Shown here: positions 1-6,406 of the stretch, one piece after another | Layout of the letters: each line of letters begins with the position of its first letter | Numbering within the stretch: position 1 is the first letter of the stretch | Assembly (NCBI GenBank): GCA_003552325.1 | Contig: PUKM01000237.1 | Location: forward strand, 1 to 6,975 | From: Natrialbaceae archaeon | GTDB taxonomy: Archaea > Halobacteriota > Halobacteria > Halobacteriales > Natrialbaceae | DNA length: 6,975 bases | Direction: 5' to 3' | Translations under genes and position numbers: made by a program | The notes under the pieces: generated by a model | What the model was told of the DNA's origin: nothing | What the model saw: only the letters and a program-made list of their open reading frames with translations | Database searches by the model: none

Positions 1-104
1 CGGACCTGCTGGCCATCGAGCAGGGCCGAGCAACTCAGGCTGGCGTCGGTGGCGGCCTGATTTACGCCCTCGAGGATGTACTGGACGTCGACTTAGCCGA
101 GTAG
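1..104 (+). CDS. C-terminal end of an unrecognised protein (cut by left edge)
   Basis: An open frame enters from the left edge (first full codon at 3) and ends at TAG 102-104, giving 33 residues. Codons are G/C-ended as in the neighbouring genes. The peptide starts DLLAIEQGRATQAGVGGG, continues with a short hydrophobic stretch (LIYALEDVLDV) and ends acidic (DLAE). I do not recognise the family from so short a tail. The stop lies 20 bases before the TATA-like element of the next gene, so the two genes are probably transcribed separately. That it is a real gene is an inference from codon use and clean spacing; a chance open frame of this length cannot be excluded. Confidence 0.6.
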   Translation, partial: DLLAIEQGRATQAGVGGGLIYALEDVLDVDLAE

Positions 105-123
105 CAATCCGTAGCGGGCAGAC

Positions 124-130
124 TTTTAAT
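124..130 (+). promoter_or_regulatory. TATA-like promoter element of the alaX gene
   Basis: TTTTAAT stands out in GC-rich surroundings. Its centre is about 26 bases before the ATG at 153, the distance expected when transcription begins at or next to the start codon (leaderless mRNA, common in haloarchaea). The same spacing is only 17 bases for the in-frame GTG at 144, so this element favours the ATG at 153. No Shine-Dalgarno sequence is visible. Confidence 0.6.
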
Positions 131-152
131 CCAGGCCAACAGAGTGGGGGCA

Positions 153-1409
153 ATGAGCGGGCAACTGGCAGCCAACGAGCCATACGCGACCCGGTTCGAA
201 ACCGAGGTAACGGCCGTCGACGGCCGAAAGGTGTGGCTCGAGACGAGCCATTTCTACGCCGAGAGCGGCGGGCAACCAGCCGACAGTGGCACGATTGGCG
301 ATATCGCGGTCGAAGACGTCCAACTGGACGACGGCGCCCACGTCCACGTCCTCGAGTCAGAGCCGAGGTTTCGGGCCGGGCAACGCGTCCTCTGTGCGAT
401 CGATTGGGACTTTCGCATGTACTGTATGCGAGCACACACCGCCAGTCACGTCCTCTACGGAGCCGGCCGACGGCTACTCGAGGACCTGGGCTACGGTGGC
501 TTCGACATTGGCGAGGAGAAAGTTCGGGTCGACCTCGAGACCACGACGCCGATCGACGACGAGGTACTGGTCGAACTCGACGAACTGATGAACCGGGCGA
601 TTTGGGAGTCCCGACCGGTCTCTTGGGAGTCGGTCCCAGTTGCTGCGGCGCGTGAACGCGAGGAAATCGCGTTCAACGAAGCGACTGAGGAGGGTGCGTT
701 CACGAAAGGAACGGTACGAATCGTCACGATCGGTGATAAAAACGATAACGGCCGGACCGCCAACGGCTCGAGCAATCCATGGGACGTGGCGGCCTGTGGG
801 GGAACCCACGTCCGAAACACGCGCGAAATTGGCCCGATCACGGTACTGGGTCGATCCAACCCCGGCGAGGGCGTTACTCGGGTCGAGTTCGCCGTCGGAC
901 CACGGGCAATCGACCACCGAACGGCCGAAAAGCGCGCCACGCTGACCGCCAAACGGACCCTGGGGAGTGACATCGAGTCAGTTCCGGCGGATCTCGAGGC
1001 CGCCCTCGAGCGACGTGACGAACTCGAGACACGGGTCCAGACGCTCGAGCGTGAACGAATCACGCGAGCTATCGGAGACGGTGATCCGGTCACCTGTGGG
1101 AACGAGCGCTGGCTCGTGACGACCGTTACCGACGTCGACACGGAGCCACTCGGCGAGGCCGTACGCGAACTGTCGGTCGGGGCGCCGGACGGGGTTCCCG
1201 AGGACGTCGACGTGATCGCCGTCGTCGGCGAAACGACCTACACATTCGCCGTCGTCCGGTCGGAAAGCGACCGGGACGCCTCGCAGGTGATCGACGAACT
1301 GACTGCCGAGTACGGTGGTGGCGGCGGTGGATCGGCGACCTTTGCCCAAGGCGGCGGGTTCGATCACGACGTCGAGACGATTCGTGACGCCCTCGAGTCC
1401 TGGGACTGA
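153..1409 (+). CDS. alaX: Alanyl-tRNA editing protein, long AlaX type
   Basis: A free-standing relative of the alanyl-tRNA synthetase editing domain; the family hydrolyses mischarged Ser-tRNA(Ala) (and Gly-tRNA(Ala)) in the cytoplasm. It has 418 residues. An N-terminal barrel carries FYAESGGQPADSG (34-46), as in the synthetase. The editing site has both halves of the zinc motif: HTASH (H95, H99) and CGGTH (C215, H219). A charged coiled-coil-like stretch (about 256-306) leads to a C-terminal DHHA1/C-Ala-like domain with a glycine-rich run (388-402, ending FAQGGG), which in AlaRS helps hold tRNA. No aminoacylation domain is present, so it is not a synthetase. A polar insertion (about 194-212, GDKNDNGRTANGSSNPW) lies just before CGGTH. 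I chose ATG 153 over GTG 144 because of the promoter spacing. The family call is secure; the exact tRNA substrate is inferred. Confidence 0.92.
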   Translation: MSGQLAANEPYATRFETEVTAVDGRKVWLETSHFYAESGGQPADSGTIGDIAVEDVQLDDGAHVHVLESEPRFRAGQRVLCAIDWDFRMYCMRAHTASHVLYGAGRRLLEDLGYGGFDIGEEKVRVDLETTTPIDDEVLVELDELMNRAIWESRPVSWESVPVAAAREREEIAFNEATEEGAFTKGTVRIVTIGDKNDNGRTANGSSNPWDVAACGGTHVRNTREIGPITVLGRSNPGEGVTRVEFAVGPRAIDHRTAEKRATLTAKRTLGSDIESVPADLEAALERRDELETRVQTLERERITRAIGDGDPVTCGNERWLVTTVTDVDTEPLGEAVRELSVGAPDGVPEDVDVIAVVGETTYTFAVVRSESDRDASQVIDELTAEYGGGGGGSATFAQGGGFDHDVETIRDALESWD

Positions 1410-1463
1410 TCGGGATTCGTGAGGAGACAACGGCGTTGCGGCAACCGACACGCCCACGGGGAG

Positions 1464-1470
1464 TTATTTA
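1464..1470 (+). promoter_or_regulatory. TATA-like promoter element of the prolyl oligopeptidase gene
   Basis: TTATTTA is centred about 28 bases before ATG 1495, in the 85-base gap after alaX. This fits a leaderless haloarchaeal transcript and suggests that the peptidase is not simply co-transcribed with alaX. No Shine-Dalgarno sequence precedes the ATG (ACGTTTCGCA). Confidence 0.65.
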
Positions 1471-1494
1471 CCACTCTGCTCACAACGTTTCGCA

Positions 1495-3618
1495 ATGGCA
1501 CTCCCTCCAGAGACCAGGCGGGACAACACGCGGTACGAACGACACGGCACGCTGATTCGTGACCCCTATCGGTGGCTCGAGGACCAACCGAACGAAGCGG
1601 AGGCGATCGACCGGTGGGTCGATGCTCAAAACGAGTTCGCACAAACGCACCTCGAGTCGATAGAAATCCGTACACAGCTTGAACCGGAACTCGAGTCGGT
1701 GGCGAGAGTCACCGATTATGGGTCGATCGTCGCTCGACCAACGGGATATTTTCAAGAGGTCGACCGTGCGGCGGATGAACAGGCCGTGCTCACCTACCGG
1801 CGCTCTCTCGAGGACGACCGCGAGGTGTTGCTCGATCCGAACGAGTGGAGCGAAGATGCCACCGTGGCGATGGGGTGGTGGTCGCTGTCAGCTGCCGGTG
1901 ATCGGCTCGCTTATGGCGTCGATGAGGGCGGGAACGAGCAGTACGACGTGACGGTGATCGACGTCGAGAGCGGCGAGACGATCGACACGCTCACCGATCT
2001 CGGACGGTGTCACAACGTCGCCTGGGCACCGACCGGTCTCTACTACTCCCGGACCGGCGGGGCAGACATGGAAAGCGGTGACGGCGGCCAACTCGAGAAG
2101 TCCGTTCACTATCACGAGTTCGGCACCGATATCGAGGACGACGAGCAATTGCTCGAGATCGAGGATGCCTCGACTTGGCCCCAAATCCAGACGGACCGGA
2201 CCCACCAACACCTGGTGGTGACGCTGGTCACGGCCTGGGAACGAAGCGAGGTCTACTATGCGCCGGTCGATCCCGCCGGCGGTCACGAGTTGACCCCCAT
2301 CCTCGAGGAGACCGACCATCTCTTTACCCCGATTCTCCACGACGACGTGGCCTACCTGCGAACGAACCACGAGGCCCCGAACTATCGCGTGGTCGCTGTC
2401 GACCTCGAGCCAGTGGCCGGTCCCGTCGACCCCGAAGACCTGCGAGAGGTCTTGCCCGAACGCGAGGGGATCCTCAAAAATATGACGCTCGTCGGGGGCG
2501 CAACGGCGGGTGGCGCCGACGGGCTGGTCTGTCGGTACGAAACCGCCGCCGTGTCCGAACTCGAGGTGTTCGATCTCGAGGGAACCCACCAGACGTCGGC
2601 CGACCTGCCTGGACTCGGTACCGTGACCGGGCTCTCGGGTAATCGTGACGCGCCGGAGCTGTTCTTTGGCTATCAGTCGTTCGATCAGCCACCGGCAGTC
2701 TATCGGGCCCCCCTCGAGTCGGAAGGAGGTGACGCCGCCGAGGAATCCACAACCGAGGGGGAGACCCCCGCACTCGAGGAACTCGACCGGCCGGACCTCT
2801 CCGTGGATGTCCCGCTTACCGTCGAGCAGGTGTGGTACGAATCGAGTGACGACGTCGAGGTTCCCATGTTCGTCGTCCATCGTGAGGGACTCGAACTCGA
2901 TGGCGATAATCCAACCTTGCTCTATGGCTACGGGGGCTTCGAGATCAGCGTCACCCCCTCGTTCAATCGGTTCGCCCAACCGTTTCTCCGATCAGGTGGC
3001 GTCTACGCCGTCGGCAACTTCCGTGGTGGCGGTGAGTTCGGCAAATCGTGGCACCGGGCGGCACGTCACGACCGCAAACAGCATACCTTCGACGACATCA
3101 TCAACGCCGCCGAATACCTGATCGACGCGGGCTACACCTCGAGTGACCGACTCGCGATTCAGGGTGGCTCCAACGGCGGGCTGACCGTTGGCGCGGCGAT
3201 GACCCAACGCCCCGACCTCTTTCGGGCGGTCTGCTGTCACGTGCCGCTGCTCGATATGCTGCAGTTTCACACCTTCTTGCTCGGGGAATCCTGGACGAGC
3301 GAGTACGGATCGCCGGACGATCCGGAGGCGTTCGAGTGGATCCTCGAGTACTCGCCGTATCACAACCTCGAGGAACGTGCCTATCCCGCAGTCCTCTTCA
3401 AGACGGCCGAAAGTGATACGCGGGTCCATCCTGTCCACGCCTGGAAGATGGCGGCCAGGATGCAACACCTGAGCGAGGGGACGTATCCGATCCTGTGTAA
3501 AACCGAACGGGACACGGGCCACGGCACCGGCAAACCGACCTGGATGATCGTCGAGGAGGCCCTCGACACGTGGTCGTTCCTGTTCGAGCAACTCGAGGTC
3601 GAATACGTCGAGCCCTGA
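1495..3618 (+). CDS. Prolyl oligopeptidase (serine peptidase family S9A)
   Basis: A complete 707-residue enzyme, close to the usual length of about 700. The family cleaves short peptides after proline. The N-terminus has the family pattern RRDNTRYERHGTLIRDPYRWLED (key residues DPYRWLED, 23-30). A seven-bladed propeller should occupy about 75-405, and the alpha/beta-hydrolase domain follows from about 440. Catalytic residues are all visible: S559 in GGSNGG (557-562), D641 in AESDTRVHP, and H676 in DTGHGTG. Other hallmarks are YGYGGFEISVTPSF (477-490) and NFRGGGEFGKSWH (508-520). There is no signal peptide or membrane helix, so it is probably cytoplasmic, as is usual for S9A. Residues about 408-438 form an acidic, low-complexity linker between propeller and catalytic domain. 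It has its own TATA-like element. Oligopeptidase B is less likely, given the clear S9A motifs. Confidence 0.95.
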   Translation: MALPPETRRDNTRYERHGTLIRDPYRWLEDQPNEAEAIDRWVDAQNEFAQTHLESIEIRTQLEPELESVARVTDYGSIVARPTGYFQEVDRAADEQAVLTYRRSLEDDREVLLDPNEWSEDATVAMGWWSLSAAGDRLAYGVDEGGNEQYDVTVIDVESGETIDTLTDLGRCHNVAWAPTGLYYSRTGGADMESGDGGQLEKSVHYHEFGTDIEDDEQLLEIEDASTWPQIQTDRTHQHLVVTLVTAWERSEVYYAPVDPAGGHELTPILEETDHLFTPILHDDVAYLRTNHEAPNYRVVAVDLEPVAGPVDPEDLREVLPEREGILKNMTLVGGATAGGADGLVCRYETAAVSELEVFDLEGTHQTSADLPGLGTVTGLSGNRDAPELFFGYQSFDQPPAVYRAPLESEGGDAAEESTTEGETPALEELDRPDLSVDVPLTVEQVWYESSDDVEVPMFVVHREGLELDGDNPTLLYGYGGFEISVTPSFNRFAQPFLRSGGVYAVGNFRGGGEFGKSWHRAARHDRKQHTFDDIINAAEYLIDAGYTSSDRLAIQGGSNGGLTVGAAMTQRPDLFRAVCCHVPLLDMLQFHTFLLGESWTSEYGSPDDPEAFEWILEYSPYHNLEERAYPAVLFKTAESDTRVHPVHAWKMAARMQHLSEGTYPILCKTERDTGHGTGKPTWMIVEEALDTWSFLFEQLEVEYVEP

Positions 3619-3635
3619 GACGTCGACACGGGTCG

Positions 3636-3649
3636 GGCAGACGACTGCC
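3636..3649 (+). repeat. Short inverted repeat between the peptidase stop and the next promoter
   Basis: GGCAG and CTGCC (five-base arms) flank ACGA. The repeat lies 17 bases after the prolyl oligopeptidase stop and about 10 bases before the TATA-like element at 3659. It could be a small hairpin at the end of the upstream transcript or a binding site next to the downstream promoter. No T-run follows it. The arms are short enough to occur by chance in GC-rich DNA. Confidence 0.25.
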
Positions 3650-3658
3650 GGGAGTGAC

Positions 3659-3663
3659 TATTT
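3659..3663 (+). promoter_or_regulatory. Possible TATA-like element of the membrane-protein gene
   Basis: TATTT (in GACTATTTGG) is the only AT-rich patch in the 73-base gap. Its centre is about 31 bases before ATG 3692, slightly further than for the other genes here. It supports the ATG at 3692 over the in-frame TTG at 3662, which overlaps the element itself. The in-frame GTG at 3683 is too close to it. Confidence 0.4.
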
Positions 3664-3691
3664 GGGGCACGCTCCTGTCGCTGTGGATGGC

Positions 3692-4765
3692 ATGGGGGCA
3701 GATGACACACGGTTCGAGCAGCTCAGAGAACGGGTGACCGGTTCGAAGACGGGACTCGGCCGATCTGGCGAGAACCGTGTCAAGCGGTGGCTGCTGTTCG
3801 ACGGGAAGCGAGAGCACGTTGCCTTCGCCCTTCTTCTGGCAGTGTTTTCCGTCTTGCTCGTATTGGGCGGGCTCTGGCCGATCGAGTATCAGGAACTGCT
3901 CGCGGAGACGACCATCGTCCAGACCGTGTTCAATACGCTCCTCAGCGGCACGATCTTGCTGGTCTCGATCGTCGTCTCCGTGGCTGCGATCGGCATCTCA
4001 CAGGAACTCACCTCACTCGGCGATCAATCCGAACGCGTCGACACCATCATCGAGTTTCAGGAAGCGATCGAGGATCGTGGACTCGTAGAGGTGAGCCCCG
4101 CCAGACCGGGACAGTTCATGGCTGTCGTGTTGCAGTCGATCAAACACCGGGCAAACGAGTTACAGGAACTCGAGCGACAGGGAGAAGCGAACTACCGCGA
4201 TGAAATCGACAAGCTCGAAGCAGATATCCTGGAAAACACCGACGAGGTCCTGACGACGCTCGCCCGCGTCGAGGCTGGGTCGACCGACGAACTGCTCACA
4301 GGAATCAACTACGACTCGTCGTGGCAACTCTACCACGTTCGACGCATTCTGACGAAGTACGGGGACGACCTCGACGATGCCGAACGGGACCTGCTCGAGG
4401 AGATCAATCGGACGCTGCACAAGCTCATGGTCAGTCGAGAGTATTTCAAAACCCTGTACTACAAACTCGAACTGTCGGACCTTGCAACGACGCTACTGAC
4501 GGTTTCGTTGCCAATTATCGTCTTCATCAGTTACGTGTTACTGGCGCTCGGTTCGGGAATCTTTCCGGACGTGACGGTGTTCGGCTACACGCCGCTGACG
4601 GTGTTCATCAGCTTCGCGTACACCATCGCCCTCGCCCCCTACGCGGTATTGACGTCGTACATCATCCGGGCGGCGAACGTGACCAAGCGAACACCCGAAG
4701 AAGGCCCGTTCGTGCTCGATGGAGGCCGACAGACGCCTGGTGACGATGCCGCATACGACACCTGA
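3692..4765 (+). CDS. Four-helix membrane protein of unknown function with a cytoplasmic helical domain
   Basis: A 357-residue protein that I do not recognise. Hydrophobic stretches suggest four membrane helices: about 43-62 (VAFALLLAVFSVLLVLGGLW), 82-103 (LLSGTILLVSIVVSVAAIGI), 265-288 (ATTLLTVSLPIIVFISYVLLAL) and 300-325 (TPLTVFISFAYTIALAPYAV). The basic residues before helix 1 (KRWLLFDGKR) and after helix 4 (RAANVTKR) place both ends inside the cell. The roughly 160 residues between helices 2 and 3 would then be cytoplasmic. This part is charged and helical-looking (for example RANELQELERQ and DIL-to-TTL about 178-190), so a coiled-coil or oligomerising domain is possible. The two-plus-two layout with an internal helical domain resembles bestrophin-like/DUF4239 channel proteins in topology only; I see no diagnostic motif. 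ATG 3692 was chosen from promoter spacing; TTG 3662 would add ten residues. Confidence 0.8.
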   Translation: MGADDTRFEQLRERVTGSKTGLGRSGENRVKRWLLFDGKREHVAFALLLAVFSVLLVLGGLWPIEYQELLAETTIVQTVFNTLLSGTILLVSIVVSVAAIGISQELTSLGDQSERVDTIIEFQEAIEDRGLVEVSPARPGQFMAVVLQSIKHRANELQELERQGEANYRDEIDKLEADILENTDEVLTTLARVEAGSTDELLTGINYDSSWQLYHVRRILTKYGDDLDDAERDLLEEINRTLHKLMVSREYFKTLYYKLELSDLATTLLTVSLPIIVFISYVLLALGSGIFPDVTVFGYTPLTVFISFAYTIALAPYAVLTSYIIRAANVTKRTPEEGPFVLDGGRQTPGDDAAYDT

Positions 4766-4815
4766 AGGTGGACCGCTCTCGGTGCCATGTTTCCCACAGC
4801 GCCCAGAGATAACTT

Positions 4816-4822
4816 CTATTAC
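4816..4822 (+). promoter_or_regulatory. TATA-like promoter element of the thyA operon
   Basis: CTATTAC, within AACTTCTATTAC, is centred about 27 bases before ATG 4846. It is the AT-richest patch in the 80-base gap after the membrane-protein gene. This fits a leaderless transcript starting at thyA and running through the downstream reductase and kinase genes, before which there is no room for another promoter. No Shine-Dalgarno sequence is visible before ATG 4846. Confidence 0.55.
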
Positions 4823-4845
4823 AACGCGCTCGCAACCGGTGTCCA

Positions 4846-5880
4846 ATGGAACAGTATCTCGAGCTCGTCGATTCGGTTCTCTCTGCGGGCACGTACAAGC
4901 CCAACCGAACCGGCGTCGACACCATTTCGTCGTTCAGTCAGCACTACGAGATCGACTTACAGGAGGGCTATCCCCTGCTCACGACGAAGAAGATGGACGG
5001 CTATCGCTGGAACTCGATGATCCACGAGATGTGCTGGTACCTCTCGGGTGACGAGCACATCCGTGACCTGCGCGAGGAGACCAAAATCTGGGACGCGTGG
5101 GCCGACGAGGAGGGGGCCCTCGACACCGCCTACGGTCGCTTCTGGCGGCGGTTTCCGATTCCAGAAGGGACGAGTCGCCTCGAGGGAGAGTCCTGGGCCG
5201 ACAGCGAGGCACGGGACGGGGCGGGAAGCCAGTGGGTTACCGAAGAAGCCGATGGTCGCCAGACCTTCGACCAACTCCAGTACGTCATCGACACGCTCTC
5301 CGATAGGCCGAACTCGAGGCGGCTGGTCGTCAACGCCTGGCCCCCGGCAAACGCGGCCGTGTCGACCCTGCCGCCATGTCACTTCTCGTTCGTCTTCAAC
5401 GTCCAGGGCGACAGGCTGAACTGCCATCTCACACAGCGCTCGGGAGACGTTGCGCTCGGTATCCCGTTCAACATCGCTGCGTACGCCCTCCTGACGAGAC
5501 TCGTGGCGGGCCAGACCGGGTTCGAACCCGGCACCTTCGGCCACACCATCGTCGACGCCCACATCTACTGTGGCACCGGCGACCGTGGGAGCTGGTACGC
5601 GGACAACCTCGAGGCACTGCAGGCACGCCTCGCCGAGGTCGAGAGCCGTGACGAGTACGATGACGTCCGTACCTGGCTCCTCGAGGCAGCCCCGGCTGAA
5701 GCCGACGGCGAAGAACGGTACGACCACGTCCCCAACCTCCTCACACAGTGTACCCGGGAACCGCTCGAGCGGCCGACGCTCGATGTTTCGGACGTGACGA
5801 TCGACGAGCTCTCTCACGACGACGTCCAGTTGCGCGAGTACGAATCACACGGCGGATTGCGATTTTCGGTGGCGGAGTAA
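4846..5880 (+). CDS. thyA: Thymidylate synthase, folate-dependent ThyA type
   Basis: Makes dTMP from dUMP, using 5,10-methylene-tetrahydrofolate and releasing dihydrofolate. The 344 residues carry all main ThyA motifs: phosphate-binding NRTG (R21), EMCWYLSGDEHI (E61), IWDAWADE (81-88), YGRFW (96-100), SRR (R158, R159), catalytic C178 in LPPCHF, QRSGDVALGIPFNIAAYALL (Q197, R198, S199, D201, N209), and DAHIY (H239, Y241). It is about 80 residues longer than the 264-residue E. coli enzyme. The extra length lies mainly in an acidic insertion after YGRFWRRFP (about 106-138; the Lactobacillus casei enzyme also has extra sequence in this region) and in a second insertion of about 30-45 residues (within 245-300). 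It is not the flavin-dependent ThyX. The stop overlaps the reductase start by one base. In Haloferax volcanii the equivalent gene (hts) also adjoins a reductase gene (from memory). Confidence 0.97.
   Translation: MEQYLELVDSVLSAGTYKPNRTGVDTISSFSQHYEIDLQEGYPLLTTKKMDGYRWNSMIHEMCWYLSGDEHIRDLREETKIWDAWADEEGALDTAYGRFWRRFPIPEGTSRLEGESWADSEARDGAGSQWVTEEADGRQTFDQLQYVIDTLSDRPNSRRLVVNAWPPANAAVSTLPPCHFSFVFNVQGDRLNCHLTQRSGDVALGIPFNIAAYALLTRLVAGQTGFEPGTFGHTIVDAHIYCGTGDRGSWYADNLEALQARLAEVESRDEYDDVRTWLLEAAPAEADGEERYDHVPNLLTQCTREPLERPTLDVSDVTIDELSHDDVQLREYESHGGLRFSVAE
5516..5531. repeat. Perfect 16-base palindrome inside thyA
   Basis: CCGGGTTCGAACCCGG reads identically on both strands. It lies in frame in thyA and encodes part of TGFEPG (224-229), a segment found in many thymidylate synthases, so coding constraint may explain it. 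Its core GGGTTCGAACCC matches the classic T-arm of tRNA genes, but no acceptor, D or anticodon arms are present around it. Confidence 0.7.
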
Positions 5881-6401
5881 TGGACGCCCTCGAGACTCCC
5901 CTCGAACTGGCCGCCATCGTCGCCGTCGCCGAAAACGGGATCATCGGCCGCGACGGCGAGATGCCCTGGCACGTTCCCGAGGATCTGGCACACTTCAAAT
6001 CCCACACCATGGACCATCCCGTGATTATGGGCCGGGTGACCTACGAGGGCATTCTCGAGGGGTTGGGCGAGCCCCTGCCGGGCCGGACCTCGATCGTTCT
6101 GACGAGTCGGAACTTCGAGACACCGGCGAACGTCGTCGTGGTCTCGAGCCTCGAGGAAGCCATTTCGGCGGCCGAGCGCGTGGCTCGCGACCGGCACGAT
6201 ACGGATCGGGTATACGTCGCCGGCGGTGCAACGGTGTACGAGCAGTTGCTGCCGGTGCTCGATCGGTTGGTGCTGACGGAGATTCGAGACCGACCGGCCG
6301 GTGACACCTCGTTCCCCGAGTGGGATCGGACGGCGTGGACGGAAGTTGCACGAGAGGACCACGACGAGTTCGCGTTCCTCGAGTACGTTCGGGGCTCGTG
6401 A
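5880..6401 (+). CDS. folA: Dihydrofolate reductase
   Basis: Reduces dihydrofolate to tetrahydrofolate with NADPH, restoring the cofactor that ThyA oxidises. The 173 residues cover the whole fold: N-terminal strand AAIVAVAENGIIG (11-23), MPWHVPEDLAHFK (28-40) with P29, W30 and acidic D35 at the position of E. coli D27, MGRVTYEGI (50-58), PLPGRTSIVLTS (65-76) with substrate-binding R69, the NADPH glycine pair in VYVAGGATVYEQLLP (111-125), and GDTSFPEW (141-148). The reading frame is open back to 5748, but the DHFR fold begins only at ATG 5880, which shares a base with the thyA stop (TAATG). Translational coupling is therefore likely. The Haloferax volcanii counterpart beside thymidylate synthase is called hdrA (from memory); many haloarchaea also have a second reductase elsewhere. 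Confidence 0.96.
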   Translation: MDALETPLELAAIVAVAENGIIGRDGEMPWHVPEDLAHFKSHTMDHPVIMGRVTYEGILEGLGEPLPGRTSIVLTSRNFETPANVVVVSSLEEAISAAERVARDRHDTDRVYVAGGATVYEQLLPVLDRLVLTEIRDRPAGDTSFPEWDRTAWTEVAREDHDEFAFLEYVRGS

Positions 6402-6406
6402 GCGAG

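Noticed and set aside
491..1141. Minus-strand open frame (216 codons) opposite alaX
   Set aside because: The Ser/Arg-rich translation is typical of an antisense shadow frame and has no domain signature.
1315..1330. GGT/GGC tandem repeat as a microsatellite or phase-variable tract
   Set aside because: It encodes the glycine-rich motif expected in the DHHA1/C-Ala domain, with mixed codons; nothing suggests slippage.
1431..1450. Hairpin GTTGC/GCAAC after alaX as a terminator
   Set aside because: The arms are separated by a single base, so the loop cannot form properly, and no T-run follows directly.
1888..2979. Long open frame (363 codons) on the minus strand opposite the prolyl oligopeptidase gene
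   Set aside because: It lies wholly within a gene with confirmed catalytic motifs. Long antisense frames are common opposite GC-rich haloarchaeal genes, and its product shows no recognisable domain.
4759..4770. Hairpin CACC-TGAA-GGTG over the stop of the membrane-protein gene as a terminator
   Set aside because: The stem is only four bases, overlaps the stop codon and is not followed closely by a T-run.
5500..5540. Possible tRNA gene around the T-arm-like palindrome
   Set aside because: No D-arm, anticodon arm or acceptor stem can be built upstream, and the stretch encodes conserved thymidylate synthase residues.
4957..5817. Long open frame (286 codons) on the minus strand opposite thyA
   Set aside because: It is a shadow of the GC-biased thyA codons. 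The + strand carries all thymidylate synthase motifs.
5748..5879. Upstream extension of the reductase reading frame inside thyA
   Set aside because: The added 44 residues are Arg/Ala-rich and unlike DHFR; the conserved fold starts just after ATG 5880.
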